Below, piece after piece: positions 8,974 through 19,123 of a stretch of DNA of 64,000 nt; the first letter of the stretch is position 1; every line of letters begins with the position of its first letter. Location of the stretch: positions 1-64,000 of the forward strand of contig JBOFZL010000029.1 of assembly GCA_051655155.1 (NCBI GenBank). The letters run 5' to 3'. The position numbers and the translations under genes are program-made. Below the pieces are notes generated by a model that searched no databases, was not told the origin of the DNA, and worked only from the letters and a program-made list of their open reading frames with translations. This stretch comes from JBOFZL01 sp051655155. Lineage in GTDB: Bacteria; Bacillota; Clostridia; Peptostreptococcales; Filifactoraceae.

Positions 8974-10233
8974 ATGAAAATGACAATGACTCAAAAAATC
9001 TTAGCCCATGCCGCAGGCTTGGACCAAGTAAAGGTCGGGCAGCTTATTAGTGCAGAGCTTTCCATTGTTTTAGCGAATGACATTACAGCACCTGTAGCCA
9101 TCAAGGAGTTTGAAAAAGCAGGGATGACCAAAGTGTTTGACAAGGATAAAATTGCCCTAGTAATGGACCATTTTGCACCCAATAAAGACATCAAAGCAGC
9201 ACAGCAGTGCAAGATAAGTAGAGACTTTGCCATGGCTCACAACATAAGACACTTTTATGATGTAGGCGAGATGGGAATAGAGCATGCTCTTCTGCCAGAA
9301 AAAGGGATAGTAAAGGCAGGAGATGTAGTTATTGGAGCTGATTCACACACTTGTACTTATGGTGCGTTAGGAGCCTTTTCCACAGGTGTTGGCTCAACGG
9401 ACATGGCAGCAGGCATGGCAAGTGGAAAAGCATGGTTTAAAGTGCCTGAAGCAATAAAAGTGATTGTAACAGGAGACTACACCCACAAGTACGTCTGTGG
9501 CAAAGATGTGATTCTTCATCTAATAGGAGAGCTTGGTGTTGACGGTGCCTTGTATCAATCTCTAGAATTTCAAGGTGATGGAATAAAAAATCTCACCATG
9601 GACGATAGGTTTACCATAGCAAACATGGCTATAGAAGCAGGGGCGAAGAATGGAATATTTCCAGTAGACCAGCTGACTAGAGCCTATATGGATGAAAGGG
9701 GACTAAGCTACAGAGAGTACCAAGCTGATCCTGATGCTGAGTACGTAAAAATCATAACTATAGACCTATCGAAACTTCAGCCTACAGTAGCCTTTCCACA
9801 TTTACCAGAAAACACTAAAACTCCAGAGGCTTTTGGAGATATAGAGATACATCAGGTGGTAATAGGCTCTTGTACCAACGGAAGGCTTTCAGATATGAAG
9901 GCAGCCTACGAAATCCTAAAGGGTGAGAAGGTAAAAAAAGGTGTGCGTTGCATAGTTATTCCTGCAACCCAAGAAGTTTATCTTCAATCATTGGAATTAG
10001 GCTATATAAAAACTTTTATTGAAGCAGGGGCAATAGTATCTACACCAACCTGTGGTCCATGCCTAGGTGGTCACATGGGCATATTGGCAGAAGGTGAGAG
10101 AGCGGTAGCAACCACCAATAGAAACTTTGTAGGTCGCATGGGCCACGTAGAGTCAGAAGTGTACCTAGCAAGCCCTTATGTAGCAGCGTATAGCGCCATT
10201 ACCGGCAAACTATCTGCACCGAAAGGAGAATAA
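8974..10233 (+). CDS. leuC: 3-isopropylmalate dehydratase large subunit
   Basis: With LeuD it isomerises 2- to 3-isopropylmalate through a 4Fe-4S cluster. At 419 residues it is the shorter, archaeal/clostridial type rather than the ~466-residue enterobacterial LeuC. The cluster cysteines are in GSCTNGR (about 300) and [12 protein letters not shown] (about 360-364); [13 protein letters not shown] is the active-site stretch. The ATG at 8974 follows AAGGAGG (8961-8967). Confidence 0.96.
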   Translation: MKMTMTQKILAHAAGLDQVKVGQLISAELSIVLANDITAPVAIKEFEKAGMTKVFDKDKIALVMDHFAPNKDIKAAQQCKISRDFAMAHNIRHFYDVGEMGIEHALLPEKGIVKAGDVVIGADSHTCTYGALGAFSTGVGSTDMAAGMASGKAWFKVPEAIKVIVTGDYTHKYVCGKDVILHLIGELGVDGALYQSLEFQGDGIKNLTMDDRFTIANMAIEAGAKNGIFPVDQLTRAYMDERGLSYREYQADPDAEYVKIITIDLSKLQPTVAFPHLPENTKTPEAFGDIEIHQVVIGSCTNGRLSDMKAAYEILKGEKVKKGVRCIVIPATQEVYLQSLELGYIKTFIEAGAIVSTPTCGPCLGGHMGILAEGERAVATTNRNFVGRMGHVESEVYLASPYVAAYSAITGKLSAPKGE

Positions 10234-10235
10234 TT

Positions 10236-10715
10236 ATGTCAGGAAAAGTCATTAAGTACGGAGATAATATAGATACAGATGTAATCATTCCTGCAAGACA
10301 CCTTAATACTTCGGACCCAGTGGAACTTAGCAAACACTGTATGGAAGACATTGACACCAGCTTTGTAAGTCGAGTGGAAATAGGCGATGTTATGGTAGGC
10401 GGAAAGAATTTTGGTTGTGGTTCATCGAGAGAACATGCACCCATAGCCATTAAAGCCAGTGGTATAAGTCTAGTGGTAGCCAAGACCTTCGCCCGAATTT
10501 TTTATAGAAACGCCATAAATATTGGTTTGCCAATAGTGGAGAGCCAAGCCTTTGTAAATGATGTAGAAGAAAATGACAGGGTCAGTTTCGATCTAAAAGC
10601 AGGCATACTAAAAATCGAAAATAAAGGCCTAGAGTATGAAATACCACCCTTCCCTGAAGAAATACAAAAAATAATTAACAGCGGAGGCTTGCTAAAGTCT
10701 TTAAAAGGAGAATAA
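10236..10715 (+). CDS. leuD: 3-isopropylmalate dehydratase small subunit
   Basis: The swivel-domain partner of LeuC, 159 residues, matching the short leuD type that pairs with the short leuC. The substrate-binding loop [15 protein letters not shown] is at about residues 51-65 and [14 protein letters not shown] near the N-terminus. It starts two bases after the leuC stop and ends one base before leuB, so expression should be tightly matched. Confidence 0.96.
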   Translation: MSGKVIKYGDNIDTDVIIPARHLNTSDPVELSKHCMEDIDTSFVSRVEIGDVMVGGKNFGCGSSREHAPIAIKASGISLVVAKTFARIFYRNAINIGLPIVESQAFVNDVEENDRVSFDLKAGILKIENKGLEYEIPPFPEEIQKIINSGGLLKSLKGE

Positions 10716-10716
10716 C

Positions 10717-11784
10717 ATGGAATATAAAATAGCGGTGCTAAAAGGTGATGGAATTGGGCCTGAGGTGATAGAACAAGCCCTTAGAGTGCTTAACAAAGTA
10801 TCAGACCTATACAGTATTGACCTTAAGTTTGAGGACGGGGAAATTGGAGGTTCAGCCTATGATAAGACAGGAACACCACTGCCTGAGGAAACCATAAATC
10901 TTTGTAGGAACAGCCATGCAGTCATGCTAGGTGCAGTGGGAGGACCAAAGTGGGATAAACTGTCGGGTCACTCAAGGCCAGAGACAGGGCTGTTAAACAT
11001 AAGAAAGAGTCTGGGACTTTACGCTAACATTAGGCCAGCAGTGTTGCTTCCTGCCCTTAAAGATGCTTGTCCGCTGAAAGCAGAAATTGCTGAAAAGGGT
11101 ATAAATATAACTGTGATAAGAGAACTGACAGGGGGAATATACTTTGGTGAAAAAGGTCGAAAAGAAACTGCGGAAGGGGCTTATGCCTATGATGTGGACT
11201 GTTACAGCGAGACCGAAGTTCGTAGAATAGCCAAGGTAGCCTTTGAAATGGCCATGAAAAGCAAGAAGAATCTAATAAGTATAGATAAGTCCAACGTGTT
11301 GGAAAACTCCAAGCTTTGGAGGCAGGTGGTGGAAGAGGTGGCAAAGAACTACCCGGAGGTTAAGTTAAGCCATATGCTGGTAGACAACGCAGCCATGCAG
11401 TTAGTTAAAGACCCAAGCCAATTTGATATTATGTTAGCCAACAATATGTTTGGAGACATACTGTCTGACGAGGCGGCTATGATCAGCGGTTCCATAGGCA
11501 TTCTGCCTTCATCATCCATGGGAGATGGCAGTTTTGGACTATATGAGCCAATCCACGGATCAGCTCCGGACATTGCAGGACAAAATATAGCCAACCCAAT
11601 AGCAACCATACTGTCTGTGGCTATGATGCTAAGATATTCACTAAACTGTGAAATTGCGGCAAAGGCCGTAGAAGCTGCAGTGAATCTAAGTCTAGAACAA
11701 GGCTACAGAACGGCAGATCTAGATAGAAACAAGGCTATAAGCTGTAGTGAAATGGGAGACATAATTTTAAGTAATCTAAAATAA
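10717..11784 (+). CDS. leuB: 3-isopropylmalate dehydrogenase
   Basis: Oxidises and decarboxylates 3-isopropylmalate with NAD+, the last specific step to leucine's oxo acid. At 355 residues it has normal length. It has GDGIGPEV near the N-terminus, the substrate arginines and the motif [13 protein letters not shown], then the metal Asp residues in [13 protein letters not shown] (about 242-254). The NAD-binding [16 protein letters not shown] lies near 277. No branched-chain aminotransferase gene is in the operon, so the final transamination must be encoded elsewhere. A strong terminator follows. Confidence 0.97.
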   Translation: MEYKIAVLKGDGIGPEVIEQALRVLNKVSDLYSIDLKFEDGEIGGSAYDKTGTPLPEETINLCRNSHAVMLGAVGGPKWDKLSGHSRPETGLLNIRKSLGLYANIRPAVLLPALKDACPLKAEIAEKGINITVIRELTGGIYFGEKGRKETAEGAYAYDVDCYSETEVRRIAKVAFEMAMKSKKNLISIDKSNVLENSKLWRQVVEEVAKNYPEVKLSHMLVDNAAMQLVKDPSQFDIMLANNMFGDILSDEAAMISGSIGILPSSSMGDGSFGLYEPIHGSAPDIAGQNIANPIATILSVAMMLRYSLNCEIAAKAVEAAVNLSLEQGYRTADLDRNKAISCSEMGDIILSNLK

Positions 11785-11822
11785 GTGAGAAATATAAAAT
11801 GCAGATAAAAACCACCAATAGA

Positions 11823-11870
11823 AGTGACCATTGCTACCGAAATTATAGGTTTAGCAATGGTCACTTTTTT
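11823..11870 (+). terminator. Terminator of the ilv-leu operon
   Basis: A 14-bp perfect stem (11823-11836 with 11852-11865) with a further small inner pairing, followed by six T (11865-11870). Confidence 0.92.
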
Positions 11871-12102
11871 GAATATAGTACATAGCAAGTCATACAAATA
11901 CACTGGTTTAGACCTTGGGCAGATTTTTAGGGGATACTATTTATAGCTCAAAACAGTCCTTTAACTTATTTATAAAAATAGGGAAGTAAAAAAGACTCTA
12001 AGAGATTTAATTGTGTTACATCTTTTAGTGTAGGGATAGGTTATACTAATTTAGACATAAAATACTCGTACAGGATAGAATAAATTTAATTGAAGGTTTA
12101 TT

Positions 12103-12249
12103 ATGTCTAACATAAATAACACACTTGAAAATATTAATAACGTGGGAGTTTTACTTTTCTTAGGAGATGATGCTAATGTTGATAAAAAGGAACTGATAAT
12201 TGAAGTAAATAAGAGTACTTCTAAACCAAGAGCTTTAGTAGATGCATAG
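12103..12249 (+). CDS. Possible small protein, unknown
   Basis: A 48-codon frame beginning MSNINNTLENINN and ending KPRALVDA, behind a weak site (GAAGG, 12092-12096). No family recognised. It could be a real small protein or the remnant of a longer one. It is the only coding candidate in the gap 11871-12359; the rest of that gap shows nothing beyond AT-rich sequence that probably holds the promoter of the next gene. Confidence 0.3.
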   Translation: MSNINNTLENINNVGVLLFLGDDANVDKKELIIEVNKSTSKPRALVDA

Positions 12250-12359
12250 GTTCACTTAATTTCATCATATCTTACCTACCACCATTTGACGGTTATATTG
12301 TTATTGTACATTAAAATTAGTTATGATATACTTATTGATCAGAGGAGGTTATATTAATT

Positions 12360-12851
12360 ATGAATAGTAAGCAAAAAATTGATAAAATAGCAACAAGTTT
12401 ATTTCTTGTATTTTCAATGGTTTTAGGACTTTTTATGTCAGGAAAGGATATTTTTGCAGACCATATAACTAAAGTTGTTGAGCCACCTAAAATAGAGGGC
12501 AATAGTTTCATAGCTAGACAAGAAAAGGATGGAGAATACAAAGAGGCTGTGAATACATTTTCTGATGGGGATGTGGAATTTTTCTTAATTACTCAAGATG
12601 CAGCCAAGTCAGGACTAACAGAGATAAGTTATAAGGGTAGAACTTACAATTTATCAGGAGTTGCAGTAGGGAGAGAGTTAGATAAGATGAAAGCTAAGGC
12701 GACAGATACTTTTCCTATTGCTAATGCTAATTATAGTAGTAAAAACAGAACTTTTTTTATTGATGATGGAGAATATATAGACACGGTATATGCAGGTTAT
12801 ACAAATTTTAGTCATGATAATTTCTCAATAGAGAAAATTGGACGAGTATAG
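12360..12851 (+). CDS. Putative secreted protein, unknown
   Basis: A 163-residue protein with a likely signal peptide: basic start (MNSKQKIDK), hydrophobic core at about 12-28 (SLFLVFSMVLGLFMSG), and a plausible cleavage near FADH. The mature part is hydrophilic with alternating beta-like segments and no cysteine. I do not recognise the family. AGAGGAGG ends 11 bases before the ATG, slightly long but usable. It is monocistronic, bounded by a strong bidirectional terminator. Confidence 0.7.
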   Translation: MNSKQKIDKIATSLFLVFSMVLGLFMSGKDIFADHITKVVEPPKIEGNSFIARQEKDGEYKEAVNTFSDGDVEFFLITQDAAKSGLTEISYKGRTYNLSGVAVGRELDKMKAKATDTFPIANANYSSKNRTFFIDDGEYIDTVYAGYTNFSHDNFSIEKIGRV

Positions 12852-12890
12852 TTAAAGAGAAAGTTAGAATAAGTTAGAATCAAAATTAAT

Positions 12891-12939
12891 AATAAAAGAG
12901 AGATTGTAGAAAACCATTTTCTACAATCTCTCTTTTATT
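12891..12939. terminator. Bidirectional terminator
   Basis: A perfect 23-bp stem (12891-12913 with 12917-12939) with a 3-base loop; A and T tracts at both ends let it act on both strands. It lies between convergent genes. Confidence 0.93.
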
Positions 12940-13011
12940 ATAGTAGAATTAATTAAAATGTGATTAGAATTTTGGAGATGAATTTAGAATTTAATTTATT
13001 ATGTATTGAGG

Positions 13012-13620
13012 TTATATTAAGGATATAAAATTTAAAAGCAATTTTACTCCATAAAAAATTATTATTAAGCCACATACAATGTTTATTTTTTTAAGAACCT
13101 TAATGTTAAACTTATTACTAAATAATGAAATTATAAAGGTAAGGTTTGTGAACCAAAGAAATGATGCTAGGATAACTCCTGATATAAAGCTACTGGAAGA
13201 AGAGGCAGGTAGGCTTACATAGAAAGCTCCAAGCATTAAAGTACCATCTATTATAGCTTGAGGATTAAACCAAGTTACTACACAGGCGGAGGTTATTGTT
13301 TTATATATAGATAATTTATTTTTTTGACCATTAATTTCTGAGGGGGTAGAACGTAGAAGTCCTATTCCTATATATATCACTATGAGACTACCGACTAGTA
13401 GTATGATTTTTTTTAACCATAATTGATTTTGAATAAGTGCACCAACTCCAAAGAAACAAGCTAAAGCTAATGTTATATCAAAAAAGATAACGATAAAAGC
13501 TGTGATTAAGGCACGACCTCTTTTGTGGGTAAGTGCTGAATTTATAACGAATAAATTTTGTAGTCCTATAGGAGCAACATAGGCTAAACCCATTGTAAGC
13601 CCTTGAAAAAAGTATTTCAT
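13012..13620 (-). CDS. LysE/ArgO-family amino-acid exporter
   Basis: A 202-residue membrane protein with about six hydrophobic segments. It carries the LysE-family N-terminal motif (GLAYVAPIGLQNLFVINSAL) and the central NPQAIIDG motif (WFNPQAIID), which is typical of basic amino acid exporters such as ArgO and LysE. The ATG at 13620 sits 8 bases after GGAGG. A TTG five codons upstream is in frame but overlaps that site, so I rejected it. It probably exports arginine, lysine or another amino acid; the substrate cannot be fixed from sequence. Confidence 0.88.
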   Translation of the reverse strand: MKYFFQGLTMGLAYVAPIGLQNLFVINSALTHKRGRALITAFIVIFFDITLALACFFGVGALIQNQLWLKKIILLVGSLIVIYIGIGLLRSTPSEINGQKNKLSIYKTITSACVVTWFNPQAIIDGTLMLGAFYVSLPASSSSSFISGVILASFLWFTNLTFIISLFSNKFNIKVLKKINIVCGLIIIFYGVKLLLNFISLI

Positions 13621-13706
13621 ATTTAAATCCTCCAATAATAGCGTTATTATTAATTAAAAAAATGATTTTGCGTGTGATGTAGAAAGGTTTAAAAATTTAA
13701 ATTAAT

Positions 13707-13736
13707 TCGGGTGTTTCAAAAAGTCGAAACACCCGA
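13707..13736 (-). terminator. Probable terminator of the srl-like pair
   Basis: An 11-bp perfect stem (13707-13717 with 13726-13736). Downstream on the minus strand is AT-rich with only a broken U tract. Confidence 0.5.
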
Positions 13737-13768
13737 TTCAACTTGTCTTAAATTAAAACAAGTATTTG

Positions 13769-14128
13769 CTAATGATTATAAATTATTTTTATAGTTTCAC
13801 CTATAATGAAGCGAGGAGGAACTTTTCCTTTTAGTTCAATTTGACCGGGAAGAGCTACTTTATCTTTTCCACTGAACTTTAAGGTTGCATGACCTATGGT
13901 TTTTAGAGTTCTGTTGGCATCTTCGCCTACAGCCGTTACAATATAATCTTCTCCGGCTATTTGTAATATATCTCCTATACAGATAGATTTATTGATAGGA
14001 GGGCCTTTGTGGGTTACAGATATTTCTGCTAGTTCTTCAGGGGCAGAATCATCAAATAGTACAATCATGTTATGTTCTTTAAACATTTCCAGTGCAGATA
14101 TCCCTGCATTTGTAATTATGTACTCCAT
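13769..14128 (-). CDS. PTS glucitol/sorbitol-type IIA domain protein
   Basis: A 119-residue protein resembling SrlB/GutA, the IIA phosphocarrier of the sorbitol PTS. It has the all-beta pattern and the conserved block GHATLKFSGKDKVALPG. A likely phospho-accepting His lies in EISVTHKGPP (about residue 39), which aligns with the E. coli SrlB histidine region. It lies 13 bases downstream of the IIB-like gene, so the two form an operon. No IIC membrane subunit, sorbitol-6-phosphate dehydrogenase or regulator lies nearby. Its task may therefore be regulatory or serve a permease encoded elsewhere. Confidence 0.85.
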   Translation of the reverse strand: MEYIITNAGISALEMFKEHNMIVLFDDSAPEELAEISVTHKGPPINKSICIGDILQIAGEDYIVTAVGEDANRTLKTIGHATLKFSGKDKVALPGQIELKGKVPPRFIIGETIKIIYNH

Positions 14129-14141
14129 TTTTTCTCCTTTC

Positions 14142-14675
14142 TTATTTGTTGAATAAACCTTTGAATATAGATTTTAATTCTTTTTTTTCAGGTGGTATTT
14201 TTTTTATTATAAGGTGTTCTTGCAATACTGGCTTGAAAGCATACATACTTGATGGATCACTTTTGCATCCTTCAGGATGAACTCCAGCTCGTTCTTCTGA
14301 TTCTACTTCATCTGTGGGATAAACACATTCTGTACTAATATCAGAAACATAATATTCAGGAACTATATAATCCGCAAGAGGTCCATAGTCATCGGCTATC
14401 GATAGATTTATTATTTTAATACCTTTTTTAGGATAAATACCACATCTTGCAGTTCCACTACAGTCTACTATAGCCACAAGCATCTCTTCGCAGGGGATAC
14501 CAGAAGAAAATCCGTCTATAATAGTTGCGCCAGTTAAATCAGAAATTTTTTCAGCTACAGGATTAGTTTTTTCTCCTGTAACTAAGACTATTTTAGTTCT
14601 TTTTTCTGTAACTGTAAGTATAAGTGGACCACCAAATCCATTTTCACCTCTTAAAATTTTCACTGAGTTAGTCAT
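14142..14675 (-). CDS. PTS glucitol/sorbitol-type IIB domain protein (SrlE N-terminal part only)
   Basis: A 177-residue soluble protein matching the N-terminal IIB domain of SrlE. It opens VKILRGENGFGGPLILTV and holds the phosphocysteine block DCSGTARCGIYPKKG (about residues 73-87), close to DCGGTLRCGIYPKR in E. coli SrlE. Full SrlE proteins run to about 320 residues with a membrane IIC' part. Here the domain stops after a charged linker and has no transmembrane segment. Reading is uninterrupted, so this looks like a natural stand-alone IIB rather than a truncation. It is the first gene of a two-gene minus-strand operon. Confidence 0.82.
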   Translation of the reverse strand: MTNSVKILRGENGFGGPLILTVTEKRTKIVLVTGEKTNPVAEKISDLTGATIIDGFSSGIPCEEMLVAIVDCSGTARCGIYPKKGIKIINLSIADDYGPLADYIVPEYYVSDISTECVYPTDEVESEERAGVHPEGCKSDPSSMYAFKPVLQEHLIIKKIPPEKKELKSIFKGLFNK

Positions 14676-14850
14676 CTTAATGCTCCTTAGAGTTATATAC
14701 TATAGATATACGCTCTAGATTATACTCTTTTTTCTATAAATATGCAACTTTAGTTATGAAATTATCATATATAATATAGGATAAATTAAGTAGATATTAA
14801 TATAAAAAGAACTAAGGTGTTAAGGTAATGGTTAGTGTTTTTGTTTCCAA

Positions 14851-14889
14851 ATAAAAAAGATGATTTTGTTGAATATAGAAATCATCTTT
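14851..14889 (-). terminator. Terminator of cardiolipin synthase gene
   Basis: An 11-bp perfect stem (14856-14866 with 14879-14889), followed on the minus strand by a run of U (A tract 14853-14858 on the plus strand). Confidence 0.8.
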
Positions 14890-14921
14890 CGTGTATTATA
14901 TATATTAAATTAAGATGGTAG

Positions 14922-16457
14922 CTACATTATTGGAGAAAATACTTTTATTATACTTTGAATTAGTTTTTGCATACCTGAAAGTGATTCCATATTTTTAAAG
15001 GTAATTTCTTTAGAAATTCGTAGCGTTTTAAGATAATCTTCTTTTATATCATGTATTGCGTTGGTTTTATACATCCATGTGGCGCATTCAAAGTTAAGAT
15101 ATAGACTTCTATAGTCTAGGTTTATAGTGCCAACAACTGCGATTTCATCGTCGCAGACAAAGCTTTTTGCGTGATTAAATCCAGGTGTATACTCGAATAT
15201 TTTTACTCCTGAACGAAGTAGAGGGTGATAATAGGTTTTAGCTATTATGTGGGCGTACCATTTGTCAGGTATATATGGTAGGGTTAATATCACCTCTACA
15301 CCACTTTTGGCAGCATTAATAAGTGCTGTTTGAAGTTCGTTATCGATTATAAGGTAAGGGGTGTTAATATATACATATTTACGAGAGTCATTTATTATGT
15401 TTAGGTAGACTGTTTCTCCTACAGGTTCATTATCCAATGGAGAGTCGCAGAAGCTTTGTACAAAACCTTTACCGTGAAACTTTGCTAGGTCAGATTCGTT
15501 AGGCACAAATTTGTATAAGTCCATAGGTTCTCCGGTGTGGAAACACCATATCTGAAGAAACATTTCGGTTAGGTTAATTACACCTTCACCTTTGAGCATA
15601 ATAGCTGTATCTTTCCAATGTCCAAATCGTTCAATGTGGTTTATATATTCATCTGCAAGGTTTATGCCACCAGTGAAGCCTATAGATCCATCAATTATGG
15701 CTATTTTTCGGTGATCTCTATTATTAAATTGGACATTTAATTTTAGCTTTAAAGGATTAAAGACAACTACTTTAATACCCATATCCTTAAGTTTTTTATG
15801 ATAGTTTTTTGGTAATGTGTTGATACACCCTGCATCGTCATATATGATTCTAACATCTAAGCCCTCACTAGCTTTTTTTTGTAAGATTTCTAAGACGTTA
15901 CTCCAAAAGTACCCTTCAGATATTATAAAGTATTCTAAAAATATAAAATTTTTAGCGGTTTTTAGTTGTTCTAAAAGTGCTTCCATTTTTTCTTCGCCTA
16001 CGCTAAAATAAGTTACCTCTGTGTTTTGTCTTGGGTAATATCTGGTTACACGAGAGAGGTAATCGGATTGTCTTTTGGCGGAAGGTGAGAGATTGCCAAT
16101 AAGTTCTTGTGCTTCATAGTCAATACGGGCTTCGGAATTATTATCAAAAAAACCTGATTCTATCGCTTTTTCAAAGTATTTGGCTGCTTTGTTATTTCCG
16201 AAGAGTAGATAAAATACACCACCGAGTATAGGGAATAGCAAGATTAAGATAACCCATGCCAGTTTATATGAGGGATTTTGATTGGCGTTTACTACATATA
16301 GTACAGCACCTAAGCTTATAATCTGAAATACTATACTCGCATAACGAGAATATTGATCTATTAAAAGAATGCTCCATATTATTATGGTTATCTGAATGAT
16401 AACAGCTACTATAAATATGAAGGCTCTACTTGTAATGAGTTTAAGAGTTTTATTCAT
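14922..16457 (-). CDS. cls: Cardiolipin synthase (phospholipase D family)
   Basis: Makes cardiolipin from two phosphatidylglycerols at the membrane. The 511-residue product has two N-terminal transmembrane segments (about 8-30 and 38-58), a third short hydrophobic stretch (70-88), then two PLD domains. HKD motifs are visible: HRKIAIIDGSIGFTGG (about 232) and HAKSFVCDDEIAVVGTINLDYRS (about 420). The ATG at 16457 is chosen because GGAGG lies just upstream; a start four codons earlier would place that site inside the coding region. It is a single-gene unit with its own terminator. Confidence 0.93.
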   Translation of the reverse strand: MNKTLKLITSRAFIFIVAVIIQITIIIWSILLIDQYSRYASIVFQIISLGAVLYVVNANQNPSYKLAWVILILLFPILGGVFYLLFGNNKAAKYFEKAIESGFFDNNSEARIDYEAQELIGNLSPSAKRQSDYLSRVTRYYPRQNTEVTYFSVGEEKMEALLEQLKTAKNFIFLEYFIISEGYFWSNVLEILQKKASEGLDVRIIYDDAGCINTLPKNYHKKLKDMGIKVVVFNPLKLKLNVQFNNRDHRKIAIIDGSIGFTGGINLADEYINHIERFGHWKDTAIMLKGEGVINLTEMFLQIWCFHTGEPMDLYKFVPNESDLAKFHGKGFVQSFCDSPLDNEPVGETVYLNIINDSRKYVYINTPYLIIDNELQTALINAAKSGVEVILTLPYIPDKWYAHIIAKTYYHPLLRSGVKIFEYTPGFNHAKSFVCDDEIAVVGTINLDYRSLYLNFECATWMYKTNAIHDIKEDYLKTLRISKEITFKNMESLSGMQKLIQSIIKVFSPIM

Positions 16458-16588
16458 TTTAACCTCCATTATTAATTATTAGCATTTTAGCATACTTTAA
16501 TATAAAACTCAAATTTATACTTTTCTTCTTTGTTTTTTTTATACTTAGTGGTATTATAGTTAGGTATAAAATTTAGAGGAGGAAGAAT

Positions 16589-17329
16589 ATGAAAATTCTG
16601 CTTTCACCGTCAAAGACAATGAACTTAAAGGATATAGATGGAGTTGTGCCATCTACGCCTTATTTTTTTGACATGACAAAGGATTTAGTAGCGAGAGTAA
16701 AGGTACTTACAGAGGAAGAATTATGTAGTGCCATGCAGCTTAGTGGAACTTTAGGTAAAGAGGTATATGATGCTTATCAAGAGTTTTCTTACGAGAATAA
16801 GGGGTATCCTGCATTAACTAGTTTTACGGGATTGGTATATAAGAGAATAGGTGTAGAGGATTTTACTAGAGAGGATTTTGACTTTGCTCAGAAGCATTTT
16901 AGAATATTAAGTGCACTTTATGGCGTATTACTTCCATTTGATGGGGTTCAAAAGTATAGGTTGGAGATGAAAACTGATTGGACAGTAGGTGGAACTAAGC
17001 TTTATAATTATTGGCAAGATAGACTGTATAACAAGATATTTGAAGAAGGAGAGACAGTGGTTTGTCTTGCGTCTAACGAATATGCAAAACAATTACAACC
17101 TTATATAAAAGAAGAGGATTCATTTATTATGTGTAGTTTTCTATCAGGGAAGTCCGGAAGATATCAAAATAAACCAACTGATGCAAAAATAGCAAGAGGA
17201 AAGATGGCAAGATATATAATAAAAAATAAAATTGATAATGTGGAAGACTTAAAAATATTTGACGTAGATGGATATGTATTTTCAAGAGAACTTTCAGATA
17301 AGAAGAATTATGTTTTTATAAAAAAATAA
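16589..17329 (+). CDS. yaaA: Peroxide stress protein YaaA (UPF0246)
   Basis: A 246-residue protein with the family's N-terminal signature MKILLSPSKTM and the middle YGVLLPFDGVQKYRLEM block. In E. coli YaaA lowers free intracellular iron during peroxide stress and binds DNA; that role is carried over from the family. GAGGAGG sits 7 bases before the ATG. It stands alone, closed by a strong terminator. Together with catalase, an MsrB-type remnant and a PerR-like box elsewhere in the window, it points to a peroxide defence in an anaerobe. Confidence 0.93.
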   Translation: MKILLSPSKTMNLKDIDGVVPSTPYFFDMTKDLVARVKVLTEEELCSAMQLSGTLGKEVYDAYQEFSYENKGYPALTSFTGLVYKRIGVEDFTREDFDFAQKHFRILSALYGVLLPFDGVQKYRLEMKTDWTVGGTKLYNYWQDRLYNKIFEEGETVVCLASNEYAKQLQPYIKEEDSFIMCSFLSGKSGRYQNKPTDAKIARGKMARYIIKNKIDNVEDLKIFDVDGYVFSRELSDKKNYVFIKK

Positions 17330-17381
17330 TGTTGAGACGATGTATGAAAAATTAAAGAAATGCTTATGAAAATTGTTTTAA

Positions 17382-17421
17382 ACAAAACGCTGATAGCAAT
17401 TTGCTCTCAGCGTTTTGTAAT
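17382..17421 (+). terminator. Terminator after yaaA
   Basis: A 12-bp perfect outer stem (17382-17393 with 17407-17418) and an inner AGCA/TGCT pairing. The T run is in the stem end (GTTTTGT). Confidence 0.8.
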
Positions 17422-17531
17422 ATAACTGATTATTTAGGCAGATAATAATTAAGAGAATTATACTATTTGAAGAAGTCAACTGTTCACAAATTCAAGCTAA
17501 TATGTAATAATAGTAATGAAAGGAGAAAGGT

Positions 17532-18332
17532 ATGGAAAATTTATTATTTGCATTTGGACTTACAGCGATAGCAGGTTTGTCTACAGGGATAGGAAGTTTG
17601 ATAGCTTTCTTTGCTAAAAAGACGAATACAAGATTTTTGTCTATAAGCTTAGGTTTTTCAGCAGGTGTTATGATATATGTATCTATGGTAGAGATTTTAG
17701 GGAAGGCAAAAATTGCTCTTGTAGAACCATTAGGAGAAAAAAATGGAGCCTTGGTTGTTATGTTGGCTTTTTTCGGGGGTATGTTGCTTATAGGCCTTAT
17801 AGATAAAATGATACCTAGCGAAAATAATCCTCACGAGGTAAAAAAGGTAGAAGAGGGATCTATGTCAGGAGTTAATAAGAATAGTTTAATGAGAACAGGG
17901 GTATTTACAGCGCTAGCTATAGGGATACATAATTTCCCTGAAGGTTTGGCTACCTTTGTGTCAGCATTACAAGAACCAACATTAGCGATTCCGATAGTTG
18001 TTGCGATTGCAATTCATAATATTCCAGAGGGTATAGCAGTTTCTGTTCCTATATATTATGCCACGGGGGATAAGAAAAAGGCATTTTTATATTCTTTTGC
18101 ATCTGGGTTATCAGAGCCTATAGGCGCTTTGTTAGGATATTTAATACTACTACCAATAATGAATGAGGTAGTATATGGAATACTTTTTGCGGGGGTAGCA
18201 GGTATAATGGTGTTTATTTCGCTAGATGAACTGCTGCCATCTGCAAGAGAATATGGGGAGCATCATTTGTCTATATATGGGCTTGTGGCAGGTATGGCAG
18301 TTATGGCGATTAGTTTATGGTTATTTATATAG
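17532..18332 (+). CDS. zupT: ZIP-family divalent metal transporter
   Basis: A 266-residue transporter with about eight membrane segments, related to ZupT, which imports zinc and other divalent metals. The two family metal-binding motifs are present: [10 protein letters not shown] (about 137-146) and [13 protein letters not shown] (about 161-173). A histidine- and acid-containing loop lies between segments (about 95-115). GAAAGGAG precedes the ATG. It is followed after 16 bases by rluF, so the two may share a transcript. Confidence 0.92.
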   Translation: MENLLFAFGLTAIAGLSTGIGSLIAFFAKKTNTRFLSISLGFSAGVMIYVSMVEILGKAKIALVEPLGEKNGALVVMLAFFGGMLLIGLIDKMIPSENNPHEVKKVEEGSMSGVNKNSLMRTGVFTALAIGIHNFPEGLATFVSALQEPTLAIPIVVAIAIHNIPEGIAVSVPIYYATGDKKKAFLYSFASGLSEPIGALLGYLILLPIMNEVVYGILFAGVAGIMVFISLDELLPSAREYGEHHLSIYGLVAGMAVMAISLWLFI

Positions 18333-18348
18333 GAGTTAAGGAGAAAAA

Positions 18349-19101
18349 ATGAGATTAAATACTTATGTTAGTAGTACAGGATTTTGTTCCAGAAGAGCAG
18401 CCGATAGAATGATATCTAGTGGTAGAGTTAAGGTTAATGGTAAGGTTGTAGAGTTAGGTTATATAGTGAAAGATGGAGACAAGGTAGAGGTTAATGGCAA
18501 GGTTATAAGTGCCGAGGATAAGGTGGAAAAGGTATATCTTGCTCTTAATAAACCAGAAGGTATTGAGTGCACAACAGACAAAAGAGTAAAACACAATATA
18601 GTTAAATTTATGAATTATGATAGAAGAGTATTCCCGATAGGAAGATTGGATAAAGATTCCAAAGGTTTGATACTCATGACTAATGATGGAGATATAGTAA
18701 ATAAGATACTAAGAGCAGAGAATGATCATGAAAAAGAGTATGTAGTGACAGTAGATAAGCCTTTAAATTACAGAGCTCTTAGAACTATGGAAAAAGGAGT
18801 CAAAATATATAATCCTGTATTAGACGAGGAGGTTATGACGCTTCCTTGCAAAACAGGTAAAATAAGCGATAAAACTTTTAAAATAATAATAACCCAAGGG
18901 ATGAATAGACAGATAAGAAGAATGTGCGAAGCCTTAGGGTTTAGGGTTACAGAACTTAAAAGAGTAAGGATAATGAATATACTTTTAGGAAAACTTCCTG
19001 AAGGAGAATATAGAAAGCTCACAAAAGATGAATTTAAGAAATTAAAAGCAAGTTTAGAAAAAAGTTCCACAAACAAAACAAAAGAGGACTCTTTAAAATA
19101 A
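18349..19101 (+). CDS. rluF: 23S rRNA pseudouridine synthase, RluF/RluB family
   Basis: Isomerises a uridine in 23S rRNA. The 250-residue product starts with an S4 RNA-binding domain (RLNTYVSSTGFCSRRAADRM), followed by the RsuA-type catalytic domain with the active Asp in GRLDKDSKGLILMTNDGD (about residue 106) and the RQIRRMCEALGF motif. The wording of the catalytic block is closest to RluF (U2604). A lysine-rich tail ends it. It sits between zupT and a phosphatidyltransferase gene. Confidence 0.88.
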   Translation: MRLNTYVSSTGFCSRRAADRMISSGRVKVNGKVVELGYIVKDGDKVEVNGKVISAEDKVEKVYLALNKPEGIECTTDKRVKHNIVKFMNYDRRVFPIGRLDKDSKGLILMTNDGDIVNKILRAENDHEKEYVVTVDKPLNYRALRTMEKGVKIYNPVLDEEVMTLPCKTGKISDKTFKIIITQGMNRQIRRMCEALGFRVTELKRVRIMNILLGKLPEGEYRKLTKDEFKKLKASLEKSSTNKTKEDSLK

Positions 19102-19123
19102 GAAAAATTCAGGAGGTTGGAGT

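Noticed and set aside
11057..11344. 95-codon minus-strand frame within leuB
   Set aside because: It lies wholly opposite leuB, has no ribosome site, and its content mirrors leuB codon bias.
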